A DNA stretch of 64,000 nucleotides, from the NCBI RefSeq assembly GCF_013408555.1, contig NZ_JACBZN010000001.1, positions 2,914,001-2,978,000 of the forward strand, given 5' to 3'. This DNA comes from Aeromicrobium tamlense (GTDB lineage Bacteria > Actinomycetota > Actinomycetes > Propionibacteriales > Nocardioidaceae). Both the position numbers and the translations under genes were made by a program. The notes beneath the pieces were generated by a model. The model made no database searches and was not told the origin of the DNA. It was given only the letters and a program-made list of their open reading frames with translations. Below, piece after piece: positions 42,537-51,456 of the stretch (the stretch's first letter is position 1; every line of letters begins with the position of its first letter).

Positions 42537-43606
42537 CGGCCGAGCGCGCCATCGTCCACCTCGCCCAGCCCACCACGGGTGGGGTCGCCGAGGTCGTCCT
42601 GCAGCTGGTCGAGATCGGCGTGGCCGACGGCCGCCGCGTCGTGGTCGGCTGTCCGGCCGACGGCTACCTCGCCGAGCGGGCCAGGGCCCTCGGCGCCGAA
42701 TGGCTCCCGATCGAGCTGCGGCGCGCGCCCGGGCCGTCCGACGTGGCCGCCCTGCGCCGCACCCGCGCGGCGATGCGCCACGCCGACGCGGTGTTCGCGC
42801 ACTCCAGCAAGACCGGGGCCCTGGCCCGGCTGGTGCGGCCGCGCGGGACCCGCCTCGTGTTCGTGCCGCACGGCTGGTCGTGGCTCGTCGGCGGCCGGCT
42901 CGCCGGGGCCTACCGCACGGTCGAGCGGCTGCTGGCCCGGCGTGCCCACGTCACCGTGGTGGTGGGCCGCGACGAGCTCGCGGAGGGACGCCAGGTCCTC
43001 GGCCGACGTCCCGCCCTGGAGGTGATCGAGAACTCCGTCGACCTCGAGCGCTTCCGCCCGCCGGAGGTCCCGCGGCCCACCGACGGGCGCACCGTCGTGT
43101 GCGTCGGGCGGCTCACCCGGCAGAAGGGCCAGGACCTGCTGGTCCGCGCCGTCGCGCAGGGCGGCCTCGACGTCTCGGTGCGGCTGGTCGGCCCGAGCGA
43201 TCCCGCGGAGCGCGAAGACCTCGAGACCCTCGCCCGCGAGCTCGGCATCGCCGAGCGGGTGGAGCTCGTCGGCGCGGACGACCCCGTCCGTCACCTGCAG
43301 GAGGCCGACCTCGTGGTCGTCCCGTCGCGCTGGGAGGGCCTGCCGCTCGTCCTGCTGGAGGCGATGGCGTGCGGCGCTCCGGTCGTGGCCAGCTCGGCCG
43401 CCGGGGTGGACGCGCTGGCCGACGCCGGCGTGGTGGTCCCGATCACCGAGGAGGACGCGTTCGTCGAGACGCTCGCGAAGGCGATGCGCGACCTGCTCGC
43501 GTCGCCGGAGCGCCGGGTCGAGCTGGGGTGTCGAGCCCGCACCCGCGCCGAGGAGCGCTACGGCCGCGAGCGGATGGCCGAGCAGTACCGCGCCCTCTGG
43601 TCCTGA
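42533..43606 (+). CDS. Glycosyltransferase family 4
   Basis: A 357-residue GT-B retaining glycosyltransferase, which adds a sugar from a nucleotide donor to the growing lipid-linked repeat. The N-terminal acceptor domain has HLAQPTTGGVAEVVLQLVE (about residues 9-27, the Gly-rich loop) and FVPHGWSWLVGG. The donor domain has VVCVGRLTRQKGQDLLVRA (about 186-204) and the EX7E segment VVPSRWEGLPLVLLEAMACG (about 262-281). Both Glu residues are present. The start overlaps the Wzy stop (ATGA), with GGAGGAG upstream. The gene is the last of the four-gene operon and converges on the flippase gene with one base between the stops. Confidence 0.94.
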   Translation: MTAERAIVHLAQPTTGGVAEVVLQLVEIGVADGRRVVVGCPADGYLAERARALGAEWLPIELRRAPGPSDVAALRRTRAAMRHADAVFAHSSKTGALARLVRPRGTRLVFVPHGWSWLVGGRLAGAYRTVERLLARRAHVTVVVGRDELAEGRQVLGRRPALEVIENSVDLERFRPPEVPRPTDGRTVVCVGRLTRQKGQDLLVRAVAQGGLDVSVRLVGPSDPAEREDLETLARELGIAERVELVGADDPVRHLQEADLVVVPSRWEGLPLVLLEAMACGAPVVASSAAGVDALADAGVVVPITEEDAFVETLAKAMRDLLASPERRVELGCRARTRAEERYGRERMAEQYRALWS

Positions 43607-43607
43607 C

Positions 43608-44795
43608 TCAGAGCGCGCGCCGCAGCAGGACCGCCCCGGCGACGGCCCGCGCGGCGACGCCGGCCAGCACGACGTACCCGGCCGAGAGCAGGGTCGCGTC
43701 CCCGTACGTGAGGGCGGCGAGCACGAGGGCCGCCGCGAGGCCGACGACCGCGACGCCCACGCGCGAGCGGTAGCGGTTGAGGACGAGCTGCGGCGCGGTG
43801 GTCGCGTAGTCGACGCTGAGCGCCACGACGGCCAGCGCGATCGGCAGGAACTCCCAGCGCGTGAGCGTGAACTCCTCCCCGAACACGAGCGGCAGCACGG
43901 GCGGGAACGCGAGCAGCGCCAGCAGCGCGACGCCGAGTCCCACGCCGACCTGCCGCAGGCCCACGCCCTGGGAGAGCGCCCGCAGCCGCGCGACCCCGCC
44001 GGACTCGAGGCCCGCCCGCAGCGTGCGCAGCTGCGTCTGCTGGATCGAGCTGAGGAAGAGGTTCGCGAACGTGACCACGTACTGGGTGACCGCGAAGACG
44101 CCGACGACGGCCGCGGAGGCCGACGCCGCCAGGTAGATCGTGGGCAGGTAGGTCATCGCCGAGGCGAGCCCTTGCGACACCCCGAGGCTCGTCCCGGCGC
44201 CGAGGATGCGTCGCGCGTCCGCGCGGTTCGCCCGCCACGGAGCCGGGTCGATCGTCCGCAGGCACCACGTGGTCACCGGCACGAGCACGACGACGGAGGC
44301 CACGAACGACCCCCAGATCGCGGCCTCGGCCGGCAGCTCGAACGCCAGCGGCACGGCCACCGCGACGACCGTGAGCAGCGTGTTCGTCCACATCCAGCGC
44401 GCGACGGCGCCGATGCGCCCGGCGGCCTGGAGGCAGCCGTGGCAGATGTCGAGCAGCGAGTCGGCGGCTCGCAGGCCGAGCAGCGGCACCAGCACGGCGG
44501 CGGGCGGGAACGAGTCGATCCACAGGGCTGCGAGGCCGATGCCCGCGACGGCCAGCGCGACCGCGGCGATCCGCAGCGCGAGGTAGGCCCGGAACGGCGG
44601 CCCGCCGCGCAGGGTCTGCAGGACGTTGCGCAGGCCCAGCTCGGCCAGGATGAAGACGGGGAAGGTGACGGCCATCGCGTAGGCGAACTCGCCCGCGCCC
44701 TCGGCGCCGCTGAGCCGCGCGAAGCCCCACAGGATCAGCAGGGTGGTGGCGGACTTGCCGGCGTAGCCCGACAGCAGCAGCAGCGAGTTCTTCAA
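43608..44795 (-). CDS. Oligosaccharide flippase family protein (Wzx-like)
   Basis: A 395-residue membrane protein with about twelve helices of the MATE/MOP flippase superfamily. It would turn lipid-linked oligosaccharide units across the membrane for Wzy. The start KNSLLLLSGYAGKSATTLL and the EFAYAMAVTFPVFILAELGL segment (about residues 35-54) are typical, as are the basic cytoplasmic loops. It stands on the minus strand opposite the Wzy/GT4 genes, so the locus needs at least two transcripts. The reading ends one base from the convergent glycosyltransferase gene. An upstream gene of unknown function on the same strand is 50 bases away. Confidence 0.88.
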   Translation of the reverse strand: MKNSLLLLSGYAGKSATTLLILWGFARLSGAEGAGEFAYAMAVTFPVFILAELGLRNVLQTLRGGPPFRAYLALRIAAVALAVAGIGLAALWIDSFPPAAVLVPLLGLRAADSLLDICHGCLQAAGRIGAVARWMWTNTLLTVVAVAVPLAFELPAEAAIWGSFVASVVVLVPVTTWCLRTIDPAPWRANRADARRILGAGTSLGVSQGLASAMTYLPTIYLAASASAAVVGVFAVTQYVVTFANLFLSSIQQTQLRTLRAGLESGGVARLRALSQGVGLRQVGVGLGVALLALLAFPPVLPLVFGEEFTLTRWEFLPIALAVVALSVDYATTAPQLVLNRYRSRVGVAVVGLAAALVLAALTYGDATLLSAGYVVLAGVAARAVAGAVLLRRAL

Positions 44796-44845
44796 TCCAC
44801 CGGTCCTTCCGGGTCCGTCCGTAGAACCCTAGAGGCCGGGACCGC

Positions 44846-45409
44846 TCAGGTCAGCGCGGGCACACGCAGCCGCGCGAGCAGCAGCATGCTGACGTCCTCG
44901 GACGCGAGATGCATCGGCGCGAGGATCGGGCCGGCGGCCGGCGGCAGGTCGCCCAGCAGGAGGGAGTCGCCGTCGGACAGGACGACGCTGCCGCGGGGAT
45001 CGGCCAGCGCGCACGCCAGCCAGCGGCCGTCGGCGTCGGGGCTGCCGGTGGCGATCGAGCCGATCAGCGCCGCGGCCGCGCGGGCCGGCGGCACGAACGC
45101 GAAGCGACGCCAGCCACACTCGTCCACGGTCTCGACGAGCGTCTCGGACCCGGCCGTGGCGTACCAGTGCATCGTGCGGCCGTGCATGAGCGTGATGTCG
45201 TCGGCCGAGGTCTCGTAGAGGCTCAGCGGGGTCACGTCGGCGACGGTCGCCAGCACGTCGGCCAGGCGCGGCCACAGGGTCCGGCCCGAGGGACCGGGCT
45301 GGACGCGCTCACGGTCGACGAAGCGGGACGCGCGCACCGATCGCGGGCCGAGCTCGCCGTCGGGGGCCACGAGGATGTCGGGGTTCGCGGTGTGCCACCA
45401 GGACTGCAT
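44846..45409 (-). CDS. Protein of unknown function next to the Wzx gene
   Basis: A 187-residue protein I cannot assign. It has no signal peptide or membrane helix. The N-terminus QSWWHTANPDILVAPDGELG is rich in aromatic and turn residues, and a Ser/Thr-rich middle (LYETSADDITLMHGRTMHWY) and an Ala/Gly-rich end follow. WRRFAFVPPARAAAALIGS may form a helix. ATG at 45409 is chosen: GAGAGG stands 8 bases upstream, whereas the in-frame GTG three codons earlier abuts it. Its place directly upstream of the flippase, on the same strand, suggests involvement with the surface polysaccharide, but this is position only. Confidence 0.65.
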   Translation of the reverse strand: MQSWWHTANPDILVAPDGELGPRSVRASRFVDRERVQPGPSGRTLWPRLADVLATVADVTPLSLYETSADDITLMHGRTMHWYATAGSETLVETVDECGWRRFAFVPPARAAAALIGSIATGSPDADGRWLACALADPRGSVVLSDGDSLLLGDLPPAAGPILAPMHLASEDVSMLLLARLRVPALT

Positions 45410-45497
45410 CCAGATCACCTCTCGTCCGGCGCGGGGTGCGCCGTCAGGGAGGAGACCGGGTTGTGAGTCGGGCGTGACGCGATTCGACTCAGGATTC

Positions 45498-46487
45498 TCA
45501 GGAGTCGCGTGCCGTCACGCGAGTGAGGAAGGCAACCGAGGCGCCCATGACCTTCTCGCCCTCGGGGGTCCTCAGGTCGAACTGGAACTCGTGGCCCAGC
45601 TCGGGGAAGAACAGGGGCTCGTGCTCCACGCCCAGCTCGCCGAGGCGGGTCGCGAGGGCGCGGCCCTGCTTCGTCAGCGGGTCCCCGTCGCCGCCGCTGA
45701 GCAGCGTGGGCGGGTAGCTCGCCGTGGCGTGACCGACGATCGAGGCCTCGCGCACCCGCGGGTCATCCGCGTCCTTCGTGCCGAGGTAGGCCCACGCCAC
45801 GGTGCGCACGAACCAGCCGCCGATGCCCTCGTCGTCCATCGCCATCGGCGGGTCGTAGGGGCCGCAGTGCAGCATCGCCCCGCGCAGCTGGCCGGGCCGG
45901 AGGGCGGGCTCGATGCCGATCAGGCGCGCGTACGCCGGATCGGCGACGAGAGCCGCGTACTGGGCCGCGATCTGGGCGCCCGCCGAGTCGCCGGCGAGCA
46001 CGATCCGGTCGGGATCGACGCCCAGCTCGTCCGCGTGCTCGCGGACGAACGTCAGCGCCTCGCCGAGCTGGCGCAGGGGCGTCGGGTAGTGGTGGTCGGG
46101 CGCGAGGGAGTAGTCGAGCGAGACGCCGACGTAGCCCTCCTGCGCCAACAACCGCAGGTACGGCGCAGGCTGCTCCTTGTCGCCGCCGATCCACGCGCCA
46201 CCGTGCACCCACACGACGGCGGGCAGCGGCCCGCTGCGGTCCACCGGCGACCACACGTCGAGGACCTCGTCGGGGCCGTCGCCGTAGGCCACGTCGGTGC
46301 GCCCCTCGACGCCCTCGGCCTCGTCGCCGCGGAACTCGCCCGTGTCGGTCAGCGAGAACAGCCAGTTGACGACGTACACCCCCGGTCGTGGGCTGAGCTG
46401 CGCCCAGACCACGACCCCGAGGGCGGCCACCAGCACCGCGAGGAGCACCCGCAGGGCCCAGCGCCCGACCGCCCGCACGACTCGCAC
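45498..46487 (-). CDS. Membrane-anchored alpha/beta hydrolase (HSL/esterase type)
   Basis: A 329-residue hydrolase of the hormone-sensitive-lipase family. An N-terminal anchor (ALRVLLAVLVAALGVVVWAQ, residues 11-30) would place the enzyme outside the membrane. The oxyanion motif VWVHGGAWIGG (about 90-100) precedes the nucleophile elbow LAGDSAGAQIA (Ser about 168). The catalytic His is probably in PELGHEFQFDL near residue 300. It hydrolyses short to medium esters; the natural substrate is unknown. GTG at 46487 is the only sensible start. It lies 45 bases after the acyl-CoA synthetase stop on the same strand, so it may belong to the acyl-CoA dehydrogenase/synthetase transcript and supply its acid. 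Confidence 0.88.
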   Translation of the reverse strand: MRVVRAVGRWALRVLLAVLVAALGVVVWAQLSPRPGVYVVNWLFSLTDTGEFRGDEAEGVEGRTDVAYGDGPDEVLDVWSPVDRSGPLPAVVWVHGGAWIGGDKEQPAPYLRLLAQEGYVGVSLDYSLAPDHHYPTPLRQLGEALTFVREHADELGVDPDRIVLAGDSAGAQIAAQYAALVADPAYARLIGIEPALRPGQLRGAMLHCGPYDPPMAMDDEGIGGWFVRTVAWAYLGTKDADDPRVREASIVGHATASYPPTLLSGGDGDPLTKQGRALATRLGELGVEHEPLFFPELGHEFQFDLRTPEGEKVMGASVAFLTRVTARDS

Positions 46488-46532
46488 GCGCCCGAGCCTA
46501 TGCCTCCCGCGCCGTGCCGGCGGGCGATCCGG

Positions 46533-48662
46533 TCACTCCCCCGACCAGGTGACCAGCGCGTCGAGCGCCTCGATCCGGTCGGCCGAGGCGCGCAGCGGGT
46601 TCACCTCCAGCGCGACCAGCTCGTCGCCGAGGGCGTGCGCGACCGCGCCGATCCGCGTGATGACGCGGGCCAGCTCGTCGAGGTCGACCGCCTCGGTCCC
46701 GCGCGCGCCCTGGAGCGCCTGCACGCCGCGCAGTGACCCGATCGCGCGACGGACCTCGTCCTGCGCGACCGGCAGCACCCGCAGGGCGCTCTCCCCGAGC
46801 AGCTCGACCCACACGCCGCCGAGGGCGACCGCCATCGTCAGTCCCCATGCCGGGTCGCGCACCACGCCGACCAGCAGCTCCGAGCCGCCGCTGCGGTGCG
46901 GCTGCACCAGCACCCGCGCCCCGTCGTGGCCGGCAGCCGCCACGGCCCCCAGCACCTCCTCGACGGCCTCGCGGACCTGGTCGGCGGACGCGAGCCCCAG
47001 CTTCACGCCGCCGATGTCGCTCTTGTGCTCGAGGCCGTCCACCGCGGCCTTGACCACCACGGGGTAGCCCATCGAGTCGGCCGCCGCGGCCGCCTCCTCG
47101 GGGGTCGCCGCCAGCTCGGACGGCACCATCGGCACGCCGTTCGCCGCCAGGAACGTGGCAGCGGGCTGCTCCGCCCACGAGCCGCGACGCTCCGGCAGCC
47201 CGTCCGGGAAGACCGGCTCCACGCGCGGCGGCTCCTGCTGACCCTCGCCGTGACGACGCACGACCTCGGACCAGCGCACCGCGTGACCGAGCGCGGTCAG
47301 GCCGTGCTCGATGCCGCCCGCGACCTGCGGGTACTGCGACCCGGCCTGGATCATCCGGCCCGTCTCGTTGATGTCCGTCAGGACGTTGCCCACCGGGATG
47401 ATGGGCGTCGGCGACTCGCGGATCGTCTGCGCGTTGCGCGTGTACAGCTGCAGCGCGAGGTCGGGGTCGGCCGTCTGTCGGGGCAGGTCCTGGAGCATCA
47501 TGACGAAGTCGATGCCCGGGTCGGCCGCCACGATCCGCAGCGCGTTGCCCATGAGCTCGCGGTCGAGCAGCACGTAGCCGGTGACGTCGAGCGGGTTGTT
47601 CGGCGTCGCGAACGACGGCAGCACCTCCGTGAGCTGCGCCATCGTCTCGGGCGTGAACTCGGCCAGGTCGAGGCCCTCGTCCTCCGCGCGGTCGGCGATG
47701 ATCTCCGACGCGCCGCCCGAGGGGGTCACGACGCCCACCCGGCGACCCGGCAGCGGACCCGTCTCGGCCAGCAGCCCCGCCGTGATGATGAGGTCCTCCA
47801 GCGAGACGACGCGGATGACGCCGAGCTGCGCGAACGCCGCGTCGACCGTCTTGTCGTCGCCCACCAGGGCACCGGTGTGCGCCTGCGCGGTGCGCGAGGC
47901 CTTCACGCTGCGCCCGATCTTGAGCGCGACGATCGGCTTGCCCGCCGCCAGCGCCATCCGGGCGACCTCGGCGAACTCCTCGGGCCGGCGCACCGACTCG
48001 AGGAACAGCGCGATCGCCTTCGTCTTCGGGTCGTCCACCAGCCCGCGCACCACGTCCGTGACGGACATGATCGTCTCGTTGCCCATCGCCACGAGCAGCG
48101 AGATGCCGATGTTGCGCGACTGCGCGAACGACAGCACGCTGCTGGCCAGCGCGCCACTCTGCAGCACCACGCCGACCGAGCCGGCGATGAGCGGCTGCGG
48201 GATCGGCAGGCCGTACGGCGTGATGCCGTCGGCCGCGTTGATGAAGCCGTTGCCGTTCGGCCCGAGGATCGTCACGTCCAGCTCGGTCGCGAGGTCGAGC
48301 AGCTCCTGCTCGCGCACCGCACCCTCGCCGCCCACCTCGCCGTAGCCGGCGGTGAGGACCACGTAGTGCCGCGTGCCCCGCTGCGCCCCGAGCCGGATCA
48401 CGTCCGGCACGACGTCGATCGGCGTCATGACGTAGACGAGGTCGACCTGGCCGGGGATGTCCGCCAGCGACGCGTACGCCTTGGTCCCGTGGACCTCCGG
48501 GGACTTCGGGTTCACCAGGTACACGTCACCGGTGAACCCGTTGACCTGCAGGTTGGCGAACGTGGCGACCGACCAGCCCGACTTGTCGGTGGCGCCCACG
48601 AGGGCGACCGACTTCGGGCGGAAGAACGCCAGCGGATCGATGCGCGAGCCGGGATCGGTCAT
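46533..48662 (-). CDS. NDP-forming acyl-CoA synthetase (acetate--CoA ligase ADP-forming type)
   Basis: A 709-residue fusion of the two subunits seen separately in archaeal ADP-forming synthetases. The N-terminal CoA-binding domain starts at RPKSVALVGATDKSGW (about residues 14-29). Two succinyl-CoA-synthetase-like domains follow: VGVVLQSGALASSVLSFAQ, then the phospho-His loop ASRTAQAHTGALVGDD (His about 262). The C-terminal ATP-grasp domain runs from about residue 490 (ATFLAANGVPMVPSEL, later GYPVVVKAAVDGLEHKSDIG). It makes or uses an acyl-CoA with ATP and phosphate, reversibly. ATG at 48662 overlaps the acyl-CoA dehydrogenase stop (ATGA). Partner and regulator context points to an organic-acid catabolic unit. 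Confidence 0.93.
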   Translation of the reverse strand: MTDPGSRIDPLAFFRPKSVALVGATDKSGWSVATFANLQVNGFTGDVYLVNPKSPEVHGTKAYASLADIPGQVDLVYVMTPIDVVPDVIRLGAQRGTRHYVVLTAGYGEVGGEGAVREQELLDLATELDVTILGPNGNGFINAADGITPYGLPIPQPLIAGSVGVVLQSGALASSVLSFAQSRNIGISLLVAMGNETIMSVTDVVRGLVDDPKTKAIALFLESVRRPEEFAEVARMALAAGKPIVALKIGRSVKASRTAQAHTGALVGDDKTVDAAFAQLGVIRVVSLEDLIITAGLLAETGPLPGRRVGVVTPSGGASEIIADRAEDEGLDLAEFTPETMAQLTEVLPSFATPNNPLDVTGYVLLDRELMGNALRIVAADPGIDFVMMLQDLPRQTADPDLALQLYTRNAQTIRESPTPIIPVGNVLTDINETGRMIQAGSQYPQVAGGIEHGLTALGHAVRWSEVVRRHGEGQQEPPRVEPVFPDGLPERRGSWAEQPAATFLAANGVPMVPSELAATPEEAAAAADSMGYPVVVKAAVDGLEHKSDIGGVKLGLASADQVREAVEEVLGAVAAAGHDGARVLVQPHRSGGSELLVGVVRDPAWGLTMAVALGGVWVELLGESALRVLPVAQDEVRRAIGSLRGVQALQGARGTEAVDLDELARVITRIGAVAHALGDELVALEVNPLRASADRIEALDALVTWSGE

Positions 48663-49831
48663 GACAGCGAGGCCCCCACCTTGACGTGACCGCGCAGCAG
48701 GTTGCGCGCGATCGTGCGCTTCTGGATCTCGTCGGTGCCCTCGAAGATGCGCAGCAGGCGCAGCTCGCGGTACCAGCGCTCGAGCGGCAGCTCCTTCGTG
48801 TAGCCCATGCCGCCGTGGATCTGCAGCACGCGGTCGACCACGCGGTTCGCCATGTTCGTGCCGTAGAGCTTCGCGACCGAGGAGGCGTGGCGCGCGTCGC
48901 GGCCCTGCTCGACCTCCCACGCGGCGTGCAGCGTGAGCCAGCGCGCGGCGTCGAGCTCGACCGCGCTGTCGGCGATGTGCCACTGGATCGCCTGGTACTC
49001 CGCGATCGGCTTGCCCATCGAGATGCGGCTGTTCGCGTGCTCGACGGCCATCTCGATCATGCGCTCGGCGGCACCGAGGGCGCCGGCGGGAATCATGTAG
49101 CGGCCCTGGCCGATCCACTGCATCGCGAGGTCGAAGCCGTGGCCCTCCTCGCCGAGGATGTTGCGGTGCGGCACGCGCACGTCCTGGAAGCTGAGCGAGG
49201 CCGGGCCCCACTCGCCCATCGTCGGGATCGGGGTGGACTCCCAGCCCATGTCCCGGTCTACGAGGAAGCACGTGACGCCGCCGTTGGCGCCCAGCTCGGG
49301 GTTCGTCACCGCGAAGACCATGACGAAGTCGGCCTCGTTGCCGTTCGTGATGAAGATCTTCTCGCCGTTGATGATCCACTCGTCGCCGTCGCGCACCGCG
49401 CGGGTGCGGATGCTGCGGGCATCGGAGCCGGCGCCCGGCTCGGTGATGGCGAAGCAGCTGCGGCGGTCGCCCTCGATGGTCGGCAGCAGGAACTCCTCCT
49501 GCTGCTCCGGGGTGCCGGCGTAGAGGATGTTGTCGGCCGAGCCGCCGAAGCGGAACGGGACGAAGGTGCGACCCGCCTCGCCGGCGATGATCGCCGACAT
49601 CACCGGGCCCACCGCCATGCCGCCGTACTCCTCCGGGGTGTTGATGCCCCAGTAGCCGTGCTTGCGCGCCTTGGCCTGCAGATCGCGGAGGGTCTCGCGG
49701 TCGATGCCCGGCCGCCCCTCGCGCTCGTTCAGCAGGACTTGGCTCTCCAGCGGCATGACCTCCTTGGTGATGAACTGGCGCACCGCACTGCGCACCGCGC
49801 GCTGTTCCTCGCTGAGCTCGAAGTCGATCAT
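48659..49831 (-). CDS. Acyl-CoA dehydrogenase
   Basis: A 390-residue FAD enzyme that introduces the 2,3-double bond into an acyl-CoA. Signatures are CFAITEPGAGSDARSIRTRA (about residues 127-146, the first ACD motif) and IQIHGGMGYTKELPLERWY (about 336-355). The catalytic base is the Glu in LLRIFEGTDEIQ (about 368), the medium/short-chain arrangement. Start: an AGGAG stands 5 bases before ATG 49831; ATG 49834 is one codon earlier and equally in frame but too close. It is first in the operon with the NDP-forming synthetase and divergent from the TetR gene. Its promoter contains the 21-bp operator at 49855-49875. Confidence 0.94.
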   Translation of the reverse strand: MIDFELSEEQRAVRSAVRQFITKEVMPLESQVLLNEREGRPGIDRETLRDLQAKARKHGYWGINTPEEYGGMAVGPVMSAIIAGEAGRTFVPFRFGGSADNILYAGTPEQQEEFLLPTIEGDRRSCFAITEPGAGSDARSIRTRAVRDGDEWIINGEKIFITNGNEADFVMVFAVTNPELGANGGVTCFLVDRDMGWESTPIPTMGEWGPASLSFQDVRVPHRNILGEEGHGFDLAMQWIGQGRYMIPAGALGAAERMIEMAVEHANSRISMGKPIAEYQAIQWHIADSAVELDAARWLTLHAAWEVEQGRDARHASSVAKLYGTNMANRVVDRVLQIHGGMGYTKELPLERWYRELRLLRIFEGTDEIQKRTIARNLLRGHVKVGASLS

Positions 49832-49854
49832 CATCTCTCCTCTGAGAATGTGTT

Positions 49855-49875
49855 TCTAGAATCGTCCTCTAGAAT
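49855..49875. promoter_or_regulatory. 21-bp TetR-type operator, acyl-CoA dehydrogenase/TetR promoter
   Basis: TCTAGAAT, 4 bases, CTCTAGAAT. The element is much more AT-rich than its surroundings and lies 24 bases upstream of the dehydrogenase start, in the region divergent from the TetR gene. The same two blocks with the same 4-base gap occur at 60442-60462 and, less perfectly, at 60578-60598. Confidence 0.65.
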
Positions 49876-49970
49876 TGTGTTTAGCATCACGTACGGATGG
49901 TGTGCCGTCAAGGGGCGAAAAGGTCCTATGCTGTGTCAGCACCGCAGGCCGAGATCACGAGGAGCCGTCC

Positions 49971-50585
49971 ATGTCCGCCACGGAAGCGCCCCGCCCCCCA
50001 GGGCGCCGATGGGCGAAGACGGAGGAGACCCGTCGCCAGGTCCTCGACGCCGCCGCCGAGGTGTTCATCGAGCAGGGCTACACGCGCGCCGGCATCTCCG
50101 ACGTCGTCGACCGGGCCGGCTCCAGCGTCGGCAGCGTCTACCACCACTTCGGCGGGAAGGCCGAGCTCTACTTCGCCCTCTGGGACGAGTACGTCGGCCG
50201 TCTCGCGCGGGCCGCCGCCGACGCGGTCGCCAAGGTGCGCGCCTCGGGCGACGCCGACCCGCTGGTGCAGTTCGAGGCGGGCATGCTGGCCTACCTCGAG
50301 GCCGGCTGGCGCGACCGGCGCCTCTACCCCGTCTTCTACTCCGGGGACGCGCCGCCGGAGTTCGAGACCCAGCGGCGCGATCGCAGCCAGGAGTGGATCC
50401 GGCGCAACGTGATGATCCTCGGCCTGGGCAACACCGTGGAGGACCGGCTGACGGTCGCCGCGCTCACCAGCGTGGTGGGCGAGGCCGCCCGCGTCGCCGT
50501 CGGCTGCGGGACGGCCGCCCAGGCCAAGCGCGTGGCACGGCACGCCGTCGTGCTGGTCCGGCGGCTCTACCCCGACGCCGACTGA
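49971..50585 (+). CDS. TetR family transcriptional regulator
   Basis: A 204-residue one-component regulator. The N-terminal helix-turn-helix spans about residues 17-63: EETRRQVLDAAAEVFIEQGY, then TRAGISDVVDRAGSSVGSVY and HHFGGKAELYFALWDEYV. The rest is the helical ligand-binding and dimer domain with a WRDRRLYPVFYSG segment. ATG at 49971 has GAGGAG 8 bases upstream. It is divergent from the acyl-CoA dehydrogenase operon. The 21-bp operator between them is the likely binding site, with further copies at the ABC importer and MFS promoters. The ligand is probably the imported acid or its CoA ester, which is inference. Confidence 0.93.
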   Translation: MSATEAPRPPGRRWAKTEETRRQVLDAAAEVFIEQGYTRAGISDVVDRAGSSVGSVYHHFGGKAELYFALWDEYVGRLARAAADAVAKVRASGDADPLVQFEAGMLAYLEAGWRDRRLYPVFYSGDAPPEFETQRRDRSQEWIRRNVMILGLGNTVEDRLTVAALTSVVGEAARVAVGCGTAAQAKRVARHAVVLVRRLYPDAD

Positions 50586-50595
50586 CGCGCGGGCC

Positions 50596-51456
50596 TCAGT
50601 CCAGCGCGAACCGGGCCCGGCCACGGTCGATCACCACCGTGCCGTCGGCCCGGCGCACGCGGAACGCCACGTCGCCGGTGTCCACGTCCCACAGCTCGAC
50701 GCTGAGGTCGTCGCCGGGCAGCACGGGCGCGGAGAACCGCCCCGCCATCGAGCGCATCGCGTCGCCGTCGCCCTTCGCCACGGCCGACACCAGCACCCGC
50801 GCGGTGATCCCGTAGGTCGCCAGGCCGTGCAGAATCGGTCGCTCGAAGCCGCCACGCGCCGCGAACGAGGGGTCGCTGTGCAGCGGGTTGCGGTCGCCGC
50901 TGAGCCGGTAGAGCAGGGCCTGCCCCGGCCACGACCCGGTCGCCACGACCTGGTCGGGCTCGCGGTCGGGCACCGGTGCGAGACCGGGCTCGGCCGCGGT
51001 GCCGCCGAAGCCGCCCTCGCCGCGGATGAAGACGCCCGACCGCGCGGTCACGAGCGGCTCGCCCGTGTCCGCCAGCACGGCCTCGGCCTGCGACCGCACG
51101 AGCGCGCCACTGCGCTTGTCCTCGATCCCCGTCACCATCGAGGTGATCGAGACGGTCCCCGAGGGCGGCAGCGGCCGGTGCAGCTCGAGCTGCTGCTCGG
51201 CGTGCACCAGCATCGCCGGGTCGAAGTCGCCGAGCTTGCGCCCGCGGGCGCCCCACGTGAGCATCACGCCGTACGACGGCAGCACCTTCTGACCGTCGCC
51301 GCCGGGCTCACCGTGCTCGGTCGTGTACGCCAGGTCCTCCAGCGGGTTGTCGTGGCCGGCTCCCACGCCCAGGGCGTAGAGCAGCGCGTCGGTGCTGGTC
51401 CAGGACTTCTCCACCGGCTCGGACAGGACGCCGACGATGTCGTGGTTCAGGCTCAT
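50596..51456 (-). CDS. MaoC-type enoyl-CoA hydratase 2 (MFE-2-like)
   Basis: A 286-residue double hot-dog protein resembling the hydratase-2 domain of peroxisomal multifunctional enzyme 2. The first hot dog shows DALLYALGVGAGHDNPLEDL (about residues 22-41), LPSYGVMLTWG and LVHAEQQLELHRPLPPSG. The second holds the catalytic Asp and His in LSGDRNPLHSDPSFA (about 195-209), followed by PILHGLATYG. It hydrates trans-2-enoyl-CoA to the (R)-3-hydroxyacyl-CoA. The ATG overlaps the SDR stop (ATGA). It is the last gene of the ten-gene operon running down from 60426 and converges on the TetR gene 10 bases away. Confidence 0.92.
   Translation of the reverse strand: MSLNHDIVGVLSEPVEKSWTSTDALLYALGVGAGHDNPLEDLAYTTEHGEPGGDGQKVLPSYGVMLTWGARGRKLGDFDPAMLVHAEQQLELHRPLPPSGTVSITSMVTGIEDKRSGALVRSQAEAVLADTGEPLVTARSGVFIRGEGGFGGTAAEPGLAPVPDREPDQVVATGSWPGQALLYRLSGDRNPLHSDPSFAARGGFERPILHGLATYGITARVLVSAVAKGDGDAMRSMAGRFSAPVLPGDDLSVELWDVDTGDVAFRVRRADGTVVIDRGRARFALD

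Noticed and set aside
46533..49379. A 948-codon open frame that would extend the NDP-forming synthetase upstream
   Set aside because: The extra N-terminal part is an out-of-frame, Arg/Ala-rich shadow of the acyl-CoA dehydrogenase gene. The CoA-binding domain starts right after ATG 48662, which overlaps the dehydrogenase stop.
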